NCBI RefSeq assembly: GCF_019039215.1 | Contig: NZ_JAHNZZ010000001.1 | Coordinates: 1,092,006-1,156,005 of the forward strand | DNA: 64,000 nt | Source: Bacillus sp. FJAT-29790 | Lineage (GTDB): Bacteria > Bacillota > Bacilli > Bacillales > Cytobacillaceae | Direction of reading: 5' to 3' | In this document: positions 16,387 through 24,489 of the stretch, in pieces | Layout: every line of letters begins with the position of its first letter | Position numbering within the stretch: position 1 is the first letter of the stretch | The notes under the pieces: model-generated | Databases searched by the model: none | Seen by the model: the letters and a program-made list of their open reading frames with translations, nothing else | Told to the model about the DNA's origin: nothing | Position numbers and translations under genes: made by a program

Positions 16387-16713
16387 TTGGAAACATTTAC
16401 AGAAAAAGTGATAGCAATCATTAAACAAATCCCCTCTGGCCGTGTGATGACATACGGACAGATCGCAAAACTAGCTGGCAGTCCTAGAGGTGCGAGACAG
16501 GTAGTGAGGATTCTTCATTCCATGAGCAAGAAACATCAATTGCCGTGGCATCGTGTCATTAACTCCAAAGGCGAAATCGGGTTAAAGGCCGAGGAACATT
16601 TTAATATACAAAAACTTTCTCTGGAGAGTGAAGGTGTGACATTTTTGCCTGATGGCTCGATTGATTTAAAGCTTTTTTTATTTACTCCTGAATTTGAAGA
16701 TTATGAGTATTAA
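16387..16713 (+). CDS. Alkyltransferase-like protein (ATL), Cys replaced by Trp
   Basis: 108 aa; TTG start with AAGGAGG 8 bases before it. It is the C-terminal DNA-binding domain of O6-alkylguanine-DNA alkyltransferase: GRVMTYGQIAKLAGSPRGAR (helix-turn-helix and arginine finger) and PWHRVI. The catalytic Cys of PCHRV is Trp, as in ATL proteins, so it should bind O6-alkylguanine and flag it for nucleotide excision repair rather than repair it itself. The mug-ATL pair probably shares a transcript; a strong terminator lies downstream. Confidence 0.88.
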   Translation: METFTEKVIAIIKQIPSGRVMTYGQIAKLAGSPRGARQVVRILHSMSKKHQLPWHRVINSKGEIGLKAEEHFNIQKLSLESEGVTFLPDGSIDLKLFLFTPEFEDYEY

Positions 16714-16805
16714 CCGCATTTTATTCTATTGCTTCCAAAATAAAAAGAGGTGTATAAGTATTAACGGGTTTCGTTACTTATCGCTAACAGAAAAAATGTA
16801 AAGAA

Positions 16806-16843
16806 AAAAGACTATCAAAAATGAAAATTTTGATAGTCTTTTG
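16806..16843. terminator. Terminator after the mug-ATL pair
   Basis: A 15-bp near-perfect stem, AAAAGACTATCAAAA / TTTTGATAGTCTTTT, with a short AT loop. Confidence 0.9.
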
Positions 16844-17035
16844 TTATTGGTATAAATTATGATTTATATTTGGGATGTCGTATCAAATACATTGATAAAA
16901 ATGAGAAACCATGGTAAATTAATATAGAAAAACATTCTAATTCATTTTAAGTGTATATTATCCCTATAATAATTATACAACATGAATTGTCTTTAAGTCA
17001 ACCCCCATTTTATTTTTTTTAAAGGAGTGATTGAT

Positions 17036-19372
17036 GTGAACACAGAACTTCTCCTGGAGCAAAAACGATTGAACATTGTAATGGAGACAATCACGGAGCA
17101 GATCAGCAAGCTGGAAAACGAAACCGTCCGGCGTCGGAATGAAGTGGTCGATATCCGGAAACACTTTTGGGACGACGTCAAGGTTAACACAGATAGTTTC
17201 GACGATTATCTCGAGACAATCATTAGCTTGAGACAACAGGCTCAAGTCCTGTCCATAAATCAAAGCACTTACGGGAAAGCAAGTGAGCGGTTGTCCGCGC
17301 TACGTCGCATGCAGGAGGTGCCTTATTTCGGCCGGATCGATTTCACCGAAGAAGGTACTTCTGCTGCGGAACGTATCTATATCGGCGTCTCCACGCTCAC
17401 GGATGCAAGTGGAGAGAACTTCCTAATCTACGACTGGCGGGCGCCAATCTCGAGCGTCTACTACGATTCCCCGCCCGGTCCTGCCGAATATACCACGCCT
17501 GGAGGAGTTATCCACGGCATGTTGGAGCAAAAGTGGCAATATATCATCCACGGCGGAGTTATCGAATCGATGTTCGATACGAGTCTCACGATCGGAGACG
17601 AGATTTTACAGCAGGTACTCGGCAAAGGCACAGACAAACATTTACACAGCATAGTGGCCACCATTCAACAGGAGCAAAATCGGATCATCCGGCACGATCA
17701 AGGGCGGCTGCTCATCGTCCAAGGCGCCGCTGGCAGCGGCAAGACATCGGCCGCCCTGCAACGGATCGCTTACTTGCTCTACAAGTATCGCGATAGACTG
17801 AAAGCAGATCAAATCGTTCTATTTTCTCCTAACGAGATGTTTAACAGCTACGTATCTACGGTTTTACCTGAGCTCGGAGAAGAGAATATGCAGCAGGTCA
17901 CATTCCAAGAATACCTAAACCATCGGCTTAGCGACACATTTCAAGTCGAGAATATTTACGAGCAATTGGAATTTGTGTTGACTGCATTAGGTGCCCCTTC
18001 CTACCAGATTAGGACTGCGAGCATCCGATTCAAGGCATCACATCGTTTTTTCGAGGCGATCAAATCATATAGGCAGTCGCTGGAATTATCCGGTATGATC
18101 TTCAAAGGTATTAAATTTAGAGGAAAACCGATTATTTCCGCCCAACAAATCAGGGAAAGGTTTTATAGTAGCGACACCTTGCTCCGCTTTAACAACAGGC
18201 TTGAGAGGTTAACGGAGTGGCTTAACGAGCGAATGGATGATGCTGAGAAGCGCGAACTGACCAAGCCGTGGGTACAGGAAGAAATCGAGCTGCTTAGCAA
18301 CGAAGATTACCAAAGGGCTCGTACCCACTTACGAAAAAAACGAGGCTTTACGGAGGATACGTTTGACAATTATGAGAGCGAGATCGAAGCACTCGGCCGT
18401 TTGATCGTTCGCAAGAAGTTGAAGCCGCTGCGCGAACGGATCCGAACGCTTCGTTTCGTCGACATTAAGGGAATATATAAGCAGCTTTTCACCGATCAAA
18501 CGCGGATCAAACCTTGGATGGATGGTAAAACACCCGAGATGTGGGAGGATATTTGCCTATCGACGGTGAAAATGCTTGACGAAGGCAAACTGTTTTACGA
18601 AGATGCTACTCCGTTTTTGCTTTTGAAAGAGCTGATTCAAGGCTTTCAGATTGACGCCTCGATCAAACACGTGCTTGTAGATGAAGCGCAAGATTATTCT
18701 CCGTTTCAATTCGAGTTTTTAAAACGTTTGTTTCCTTCGGCAAGGATGACCGTGCTCGGCGACTTTAATCAGGCGATATTCGCCTATGCCGGCGAAGCTG
18801 TCGATTTTCATACACTTACCGGTTTATTCGGACCGAATGAAACGGATGCGATAACTTTGACCCGAAGCTACAGATCCACAAAGCCGATCGTCGAATTTAC
18901 GCGCAGACTCGTGCCCGATGGCGAAAGAATTACCGCTTTTGATCGCGTCGGCGAAAGGCCTATGCTGACACAAGTGTCTGATCGTGCCGAACTGCATCAT
19001 TGCATCGCTTCCAAAATTGCAGACTTGCGGAATCGGAGGTATAATACGATTGCTGTTATCTGCAAATCAGCGGCTGAAAGCGCGGCAACATACGACGCCT
19101 TGAGCGACGTCGAAGAAATCAAACTTGTGAAGAGCGGCTCGATTGAATATGAGCAAGGCGTTGTCGTCATACCAGCGTATTTAGCGAAAGGAATCGAATT
19201 CGACGCCGTCATCATATATGACGCATCGGCGCAAGTATACGGCGATGAGAGTTTGCGCAGATTGTTCTACACCGCCTGCACCCGGGCTATGCATCACTTG
19301 CAACTTTACAGTGTAGGTGAACCGAGCCCCTTTTTGCTCAATGTTGCGCCAGAAAGTTTACTGCTGAGCTAG
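17036..19372 (+). CDS. HelD-type UvrD/Rep-like helicase (RNA polymerase recycling factor)
   Basis: 778 aa from GTG 17036, eight bases after AAAGGAG; the GTG at 17027 lies inside that site. An N-terminal coiled-coil arm (~residues 5-80) with many Glu/Arg precedes a superfamily-1 helicase: QGAAGSGKTSAALQRIAYLL (Walker A ~230-237), VDEAQDYSPFQ (Walker B), GDFNQAIFAY, LTRSYRS and a C-terminal AKGIEFDAVI...YTACTRAMHHL. The early DWRAPISSVYY block is typical of HelD. HelD removes stalled RNA polymerase from DNA, and some members lower rifampicin sensitivity. Base composition is clearly more GC-rich than the neighbours, suggesting transfer. Confidence 0.88.
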   Translation: MNTELLLEQKRLNIVMETITEQISKLENETVRRRNEVVDIRKHFWDDVKVNTDSFDDYLETIISLRQQAQVLSINQSTYGKASERLSALRRMQEVPYFGRIDFTEEGTSAAERIYIGVSTLTDASGENFLIYDWRAPISSVYYDSPPGPAEYTTPGGVIHGMLEQKWQYIIHGGVIESMFDTSLTIGDEILQQVLGKGTDKHLHSIVATIQQEQNRIIRHDQGRLLIVQGAAGSGKTSAALQRIAYLLYKYRDRLKADQIVLFSPNEMFNSYVSTVLPELGEENMQQVTFQEYLNHRLSDTFQVENIYEQLEFVLTALGAPSYQIRTASIRFKASHRFFEAIKSYRQSLELSGMIFKGIKFRGKPIISAQQIRERFYSSDTLLRFNNRLERLTEWLNERMDDAEKRELTKPWVQEEIELLSNEDYQRARTHLRKKRGFTEDTFDNYESEIEALGRLIVRKKLKPLRERIRTLRFVDIKGIYKQLFTDQTRIKPWMDGKTPEMWEDICLSTVKMLDEGKLFYEDATPFLLLKELIQGFQIDASIKHVLVDEAQDYSPFQFEFLKRLFPSARMTVLGDFNQAIFAYAGEAVDFHTLTGLFGPNETDAITLTRSYRSTKPIVEFTRRLVPDGERITAFDRVGERPMLTQVSDRAELHHCIASKIADLRNRRYNTIAVICKSAAESAATYDALSDVEEIKLVKSGSIEYEQGVVVIPAYLAKGIEFDAVIIYDASAQVYGDESLRRLFYTACTRAMHHLQLYSVGEPSPFLLNVAPESLLLS

Positions 19373-19488
19373 AATTTAACAAAGGACTAGTCGGGGTAAA
19401 CATTACCTTAAAGCACCTATGTAAATTATAAGATGTAGGTAGCTTAGTATTTGCTCCTTCATAAGAAAATGTAAATAATTACAAGGGA

Positions 19489-19514
19489 TAGCTCAGTTAA
19501 CAACTGGGCTTTTT
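19489..19514 (+). terminator. Terminator after the helD-like gene
   Basis: AGCTCAGTT / AACTGGGCT (one G-T pair) followed by six T residues. The 299-bp space from 19373 to 19671 shows nothing else I can name. Confidence 0.8.
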
Positions 19515-19671
19515 TACACCGATTCAAAAAGCACCGCCAAAGGCGATGCAATTAGTTATAGATTTTCTCTTATACTTCTTGGTGATCTAAAGTTTTGGGT
19601 GATAGAAGACGGAACCCGTTATTAAAATTCACACCAGTTTTTACACATTGAGGCTGTAATGCTTCAAAGTC

Positions 19672-19929
19672 CTACTTTATTTTGTTGGCATAGTCCTCAA
19701 TCATTTGAAGTGTGACAAGTTTCCGTGCGGGAACAATGCCTTGTTTGGAAAGAATATTTATACGGCTTGTCACTTCATTTATTTTATCAGCCGAAAAAGG
19801 ATTTCCCTTTATACAATTCGAAATCGCTTCGTCAATATAAAATTCACGTTGCTGATCCAATGCTAAAAATTCAGTAATTCTCTTATTTTGTTTATTTACA
19901 TGTTGTGAAATAGCTTTATGTACACTCAT
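19672..19929 (-). CDS. YpbS-family protein (DUF2533)
   Basis: 85 aa; ATG with AAAGGAG seven bases upstream on the minus strand. It starts MSVHKAISQHVNKQNKRI and contains INEVTSRINILSKQGIVPARK and VTLQMIEDYA, which I recognise as the YpbS/DUF2533 family of Bacillaceae; function unknown. Wholly helical, charged and cytoplasmic. In B. subtilis ypbS sits in a different context, so there is no operon clue here. Confidence 0.82.
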   Translation of the reverse strand: MSVHKAISQHVNKQNKRITEFLALDQQREFYIDEAISNCIKGNPFSADKINEVTSRINILSKQGIVPARKLVTLQMIEDYANKIK

Positions 19930-20210
19930 GATTCTACTCCTTTTTTATATGTCTTTTATATATCATACCAACTTTATTATATTAGGTTAAGAAATAATTA
20001 CTCTTTTAAGAAAATAAATAATATTATCTCTAGGAAGAAATATTTCATATCAGCCTATCTAATGATTAAACAAGAACAAGAAAAAGTAAAAGCGAAGATA
20101 CACTGATTTTTTTAAATCATCTTGAATAATCTATTAGACGACTCACAGGGGAAAGTAATCGAAGATAAAGTCGCAGCGATTTTAGCTGAGCAGTAGCGTT
20201 ATTTGGGAAC

Positions 20211-20330
20211 CCTGCAAATAGATCGTTGAAACTTGCGAATAGAAGATGAAAATTCGCGAATAGTAGTTGAAAATTCACGAATAGTAGATGAAAATTCGCG
20301 AATAGAAGATGAAAATTCGCTAATTGACCA
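20211..20330. repeat. 21-bp tandem repeat array, about five units
   Basis: Units of the form TTCGCGAATAGAAGATGAAAA are repeated head to tail: 20232-20252, 20253-20273, 20274-20294 and 20295-20315, with a decayed unit before (20211-20231) and a partial one after. Variation is limited to a few positions (AGAAGA / AGTAGT / AGTAGA). Because 21 is a multiple of three, open frames run through on both strands; they lack ribosome sites and are artefacts. Confidence 0.88.
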
Positions 20331-20372
20331 CATAATCTTGCAACTAGTAAATCCAAACACATTTTTCATTGT

Positions 20373-20421
20373 AAAAAAGCGGCTTAAGGAGCAATCAATC
20401 CCTTGTAAAGCCGCTTTTTTA
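20373..20421. terminator. Terminator of the YceI gene
   Basis: AAAAAAGCGGCTT / AAGCCGCTTTTTT with an inner AAGG/CCTT pairing. The minus-strand T-run lies 14 bp beyond the YceI stop codon. Confidence 0.88.
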
Positions 20422-20434
20422 TTCAATTGTCCTC

Positions 20435-20968
20435 TTATTCAGCTTTTGCAGCCTGAATGTCTAGGTCAATCTTTACTTTATCTCCAACAAGGACGCCCCC
20501 AGTTTCAAGAGCGGCGTTCCAAGTTAAGCCGTAATCGCTTCGTTTGACAGCACCCTTAGCACTGAATCCGATTTTTTCGTTGCCCCATGGGTCTTTTCCA
20601 GATCCTTCATACGTAACAGCAAATGTTTCAGCTTTTGTTACACCACCGATTGTCAAATCACCAGTTATATCATATTCACCATCGCCATTATTGACAATTT
20701 TTGTTGATTGGAAAGTCATTGATGGGTTATTTTCTACATCAAAGAAATCACCTGAACGAAGGTGGTTATCACGGTCGGCATTGCGTGTATCAATGCTAGC
20801 GAGATCAATCGTGAATTGAACATTAGCTGAAGATAAATCTTCTGGATCAGCTTCAATTATAGCGTCAAAGCTGTTAAACGTTCCTTTCACGTTCGCGATC
20901 ATCATATGTTTGATTGAAAAATCTACGCTGCTGTGTGCAGTATCAAGTGCCCATTTTGTATTTGTCAT
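20435..20968 (-). CDS. YceI-family lipid-binding-like protein
   Basis: 177 aa from ATG 20968; the preceding TTG-GAG-GAG codons are the ribosome site itself. The YceI fold (a lipocalin-like barrel that binds isoprenoids or amphiphiles) is recognised from WALDTAHSSVDFSIKHMM, DTRNADRDNHLRSGDFFDVE, GDLTIGGVTK, FSAKGAVKRSDYGLTWN and LVGDKVKIDLDIQ. No signal peptide, so it is cytoplasmic, unlike many proteobacterial members. Role in Bacilli unknown. Own terminator; divergent from the helicase gene at 21178. Confidence 0.88.
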   Translation of the reverse strand: MTNTKWALDTAHSSVDFSIKHMMIANVKGTFNSFDAIIEADPEDLSSANVQFTIDLASIDTRNADRDNHLRSGDFFDVENNPSMTFQSTKIVNNGDGEYDITGDLTIGGVTKAETFAVTYEGSGKDPWGNEKIGFSAKGAVKRSDYGLTWNAALETGGVLVGDKVKIDLDIQAAKAE

Positions 20969-21177
20969 TTTATTCTCCTCCAATTGTTTTAATTAATTTA
21001 GTTTTAATTCGAGATAAGTTAATTCTAGATAAATTATATGTAGGAATCAGAATTTTGTCAATAAAAAGTTTTTTAAAAAATGTAACTTATTAAAAATGAT
21101 TGACGCCCTTCATATAATGATTTGTGATTGCAAGTGTTACAATAATAAAAATAGAATAGTTAAGAGGGAGTCAGATC

Positions 21178-23745
21178 ATGAACCAATTGGAAATTACATA
21201 TCGAAACGCGACAGAACACACAAAAACGAAAATATTGGAGGATATGAACAATTATCTCGGCAGTCAAGATGTCATGCCCTCATTTGAAGACTATCTTTCT
21301 AAAAGAAATCACTATATCGAACAAATCTGGATTAATATTTGGTTAAATAAAGTAACGAACAATGTTTCGAGACAGGAGAAAAAACAGTTTTTAAAAGAAA
21401 AAGGGTTTGAAACCGAAAATGTCGACCGGAAAATGATTAATCATCTATTTCGGACCGAGATGAGGACATATAAGCCTTTTGATACGTACAAATGGCTTCA
21501 TGAAAAATTTGAAATTGATCGAAGCAAATGGACAAGTCGCTACGAAGAAGCAAGAGCCGATTATCTAAAAAAAGTAGAAATAGAACGTTTATTAGAAAAA
21601 AAACAAAGAATGCACGATAAGATTGAACAAAACGCAGAAGAGATCATCGAGAATAATAAAGAGCTTCTATATTTATATGTCAGGCATATGTCAGCTGGCC
21701 AATTAGCTTCAGATATTAATAATAAGCCGCGATACTACCCCGTAGATACGTTTGCACTTGAAGAAAAACTTGAAGAAATCGGCTGTTTCGAACAAAGTGA
21801 TTATTCAATAATGGCCGAATTTTTTAATGAGCTAACCGGAGATATTCATGGAACCATTCACTGGGGCCGGAAATATTTTGAGTATGAAACCTATTACGAT
21901 TTATATGAAAGGCTTATTTCTGCTTTCCTCCTTGATTTGATGCAGAAAATCGTGTTCGAGCAGCTTCCGAAAGCGATTTTAAATGAATATCAGGAAACCT
22001 TTTCTGAACCATTAACAACATTCGATTTGAAAGATGAATTGGAATATATAAGTGAATCACTAGCCCATTACTTTATCAAAGTGATACAAGAAGAGTACAT
22101 ATCAGATATACTGCAGCTTACGGTAATCCCTTTCGATCCAATCAAGCACCGCGAAATTTATGAAGAGCATCTCGCTGATCGCGAACGAAAAAAAGCGGAA
22201 GAGCTGTTAGAAATCCAACGGAAAAAAGAAGAAGAGGACCGCATGCTCGAAGATATTTTTGGGCGTGAATATAGCCCCTCAGTCGAAAGAAAAATGCAGT
22301 ATATCCTTCATATTGGCGACACAAACACAGGCAAGACTCATCACGCACTAGAAAAAATGAAGGAAGCAAATAGCGGAATGTATCTCGCACCGCTTCGTTT
22401 ACTCGCTCTTGAAGTGTTCGATAAACTCAATGGGGAAGGCACTCTCTGTTCGTTAAAAACCGGGGAGGAGGAAAAACTTGTAACCAATGCAAACCATATT
22501 TCCTCTACCGTGGAAATGTTCCATGAAAAAGATTTCTACGATGTGATCGTCATTGATGAGGCACAAATGATTACGGATAAGGATCGGGGTTTTTCCTGGT
22601 ATAAAGCCATTACGAAAGCAAATGCCAACGAAATACATATTATCGGCAGCCGCAACGCAAAAACAATGATCCTTCAACTACTTGGCGATTCTGATATTGA
22701 GGTTCTTGAATACAATCGGGAAATTCCATTAGATGTTGAAAGGAAGGAATTTCAAATCAACCATGTTAAAAAAGGCGATGCTCTCATTTGTTTTTCAAGA
22801 AGGCGTGTTCTTGAAACAGCTTCAAGACTTCAAAATGATGGGAAATCCGTCAGCATGATCTATGGAAGCATGCCGCCAGAAACGAGAAAAAAACAAGTGC
22901 AGCGATTTATTAAAGGGGAAACATCTGTCATTGTTTCCACCGATGCAATCGGAATGGGGCTTAACCTCCCGATTCGCCGTATCGTTTTTCTCGAGAATGA
23001 AAAATTTGACGGAACGAAAAGGCGGCTGCTTACATCCCAAGAGGTCAAACAAATTGCAGGCCGCGCAGGCCGTAAAGGAATTTACAATATTGGAAAAGTG
23101 GCGTTTACAAAGGACATCAAATTGATGAAAAGACTGCTTGAACAGGAAGATGAACCTGTCCATACATTTGCTATCGCCCCAACAACCTCGGTATTTGAAA
23201 GATTTCAAAAATACTTTCGAGATCTCGGTACATTTTTTGAGCTTTGGGAGAAGTTTGAAAGTCCAAAAGGAACAAAAAAAGCGGCACTTTCTGAGGAACG
23301 AGAACTCTATGGACGAATCCGTGGCTCAGAAATTGAGGCTAGGCTTGCCATTATGGATCTATATGGCTTTTTACACCTTCCTTTTTCCAAAAAAGAGCCC
23401 GAGCTGATCCAGCAATGGGAACAAACAATGCGCGCAATTATTGAAGGCGACGAGCTTCCTGAACCATCTATCAAAAAACGCAATCTTGAGGAATTAGAGC
23501 TTTCCTATAAAGCGATTGGGCTTCATTTATTGTTCTTATACCGTTTGGAACAAAGGACAGAAGCGATTTACTGGGAGCGAGTGCGGGAGGAAATCAGTGA
23601 TCAGGTCCATGAAAGGCTAAAGACCGATGTTAAAAATATGAGTAAAAAATGCCGGCGGTGCGGAAAAAAACTTCCTTGGGACCATGAATTTCCGATATGC
23701 AATGACTGCCACTCGGCACAATTTAGGAGAAACTATTGGAATTAA
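21178..23745 (+). CDS. Suv3-like DEAD/DEAH RNA helicase with long N-terminal region and C-terminal zinc ribbon
   Basis: 855 aa; ATG with GAGGGAG nine bases upstream. Residues 1-365 are helical and charged without a recognised domain. From ~375 the core matches the mitochondrial Suv3 type: GDTNTGKTHHALEKM (Walker A 380-387), APLRLLALEVFDKLN, LKTGEE, VIVIDEAQMI (DEAQ ~460-463), VSTDAIGMGLNLPI and VKQIAGRAGRKG (motif VI). The C-terminus has CRRCGKKL...CNDC (~820-840), a likely zinc ribbon. Suv3 proteins unwind double-stranded RNA for exoribonucleases. Monocistronic with a terminator; role in Bacilli not known to me. Confidence 0.82.
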   Translation: MNQLEITYRNATEHTKTKILEDMNNYLGSQDVMPSFEDYLSKRNHYIEQIWINIWLNKVTNNVSRQEKKQFLKEKGFETENVDRKMINHLFRTEMRTYKPFDTYKWLHEKFEIDRSKWTSRYEEARADYLKKVEIERLLEKKQRMHDKIEQNAEEIIENNKELLYLYVRHMSAGQLASDINNKPRYYPVDTFALEEKLEEIGCFEQSDYSIMAEFFNELTGDIHGTIHWGRKYFEYETYYDLYERLISAFLLDLMQKIVFEQLPKAILNEYQETFSEPLTTFDLKDELEYISESLAHYFIKVIQEEYISDILQLTVIPFDPIKHREIYEEHLADRERKKAEELLEIQRKKEEEDRMLEDIFGREYSPSVERKMQYILHIGDTNTGKTHHALEKMKEANSGMYLAPLRLLALEVFDKLNGEGTLCSLKTGEEEKLVTNANHISSTVEMFHEKDFYDVIVIDEAQMITDKDRGFSWYKAITKANANEIHIIGSRNAKTMILQLLGDSDIEVLEYNREIPLDVERKEFQINHVKKGDALICFSRRRVLETASRLQNDGKSVSMIYGSMPPETRKKQVQRFIKGETSVIVSTDAIGMGLNLPIRRIVFLENEKFDGTKRRLLTSQEVKQIAGRAGRKGIYNIGKVAFTKDIKLMKRLLEQEDEPVHTFAIAPTTSVFERFQKYFRDLGTFFELWEKFESPKGTKKAALSEERELYGRIRGSEIEARLAIMDLYGFLHLPFSKKEPELIQQWEQTMRAIIEGDELPEPSIKKRNLEELELSYKAIGLHLLFLYRLEQRTEAIYWERVREEISDQVHERLKTDVKNMSKKCRRCGKKLPWDHEFPICNDCHSAQFRRNYWN

Positions 23746-23802
23746 TGTTACTTAAAGCATTAAATAAAGTGTGCTTACTTCTCATTATTTAATGATGTAA
23801 AG

Positions 23803-23834
23803 GCGCACCTCTAATAGATGAGGTGCGTTTTTTT
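23803..23834 (+). terminator. Terminator after the Suv3-like helicase gene
   Basis: CGCACCTC / GAGGTGCG with an 8-base loop and seven T residues. Confidence 0.9.
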
Positions 23835-24489
23835 ACTTTTGTAAAGAACGACTTACACCTGCAGTACTTTGAATTTTCGACGAATTATCTAAATATGTCG
23901 AGAACTATTTTGAAAAATGACCTTCCAAATTCATAAATATCTATCTGCGACCACATCCACTTCAGATTAAAAACATGGCTAAATTAAGGATTTTAATATA
24001 AGGAAATCCGTTTGGTAATATTTCGAATGAGAAAAACTCTAAAAATAGATTCGAGTTCATTTTACAAATTTCCTTTTTAGGATGTGATAAATTGATATAA
24101 GACTCGGAAAATTGTACAAGAAGAGCATTTCCTCATCGATTTTGAATTTCCATTCTCAATCCTTCCATTTGCGAAAAAACAACTTGTTCTGTCCTATTAC
24201 AAGAGATTTCTTCATTACTATTTTACATATTGGATAATCCAATGCTTGCTCCATTTTAGAGGGTATTTGATGACATATCATATAACCTCTAAATTATTAA
24301 TAAAATACTGAATTCTCCGCCAACTGGAGAAGAAAAGGGGGTTGATGGGAGATTATTTATGGGCATCTCGTCGCCTATTAATTGTTTTCATTTTTGAGGA
24401 GATTAAGGATTATATCTGATTCATTGGGTTTTCCATTATTGAAACTATATTCCACCCATTGCAAAGAATGAAAAAAGGAGGGTTTTTCT
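23835..24489. other. 655-bp AT-rich intergenic region before preT
   Basis: No open frame with a ribosome site on either strand, no repeat of the two families seen elsewhere and no convincing -35/-10 pair that I would commit to. AAAAAAGGAGG at its end is the preT ribosome site. Its length and lack of coding suggest control elements for the pyrimidine operon or a decayed gene. Confidence 0.4.

Noticed and set aside
19918-20106. 62-aa plus-strand frame upstream of ypbS
   Set aside because: No ribosome site; AT-rich, Tyr/Ile-biased sequence typical of chance frames in promoter DNA.
20121-20195. Short in-frame segment ending LLDDSQGKVIEDKVAAILAEQ-stop that resembles a protein C-terminus
   Set aside because: Only about 23 codons after an in-frame stop, no homologous body and no start; possibly a gene remnant but not supportable.
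20211-20330. Possible CRISPR array
   Set aside because: Units are contiguous with no unique spacers, and no cas genes are present.
20233-20547. 104-aa plus-strand frame and two minus-strand frames (20117-20362, 20199-20426) with a striking DENSRI or ANFHLL periodicity
   Set aside because: All arise from the 21-bp tandem repeat, which lacks stops because its period is a multiple of three; no ribosome sites, and they run into the terminator and antisense into yceI.
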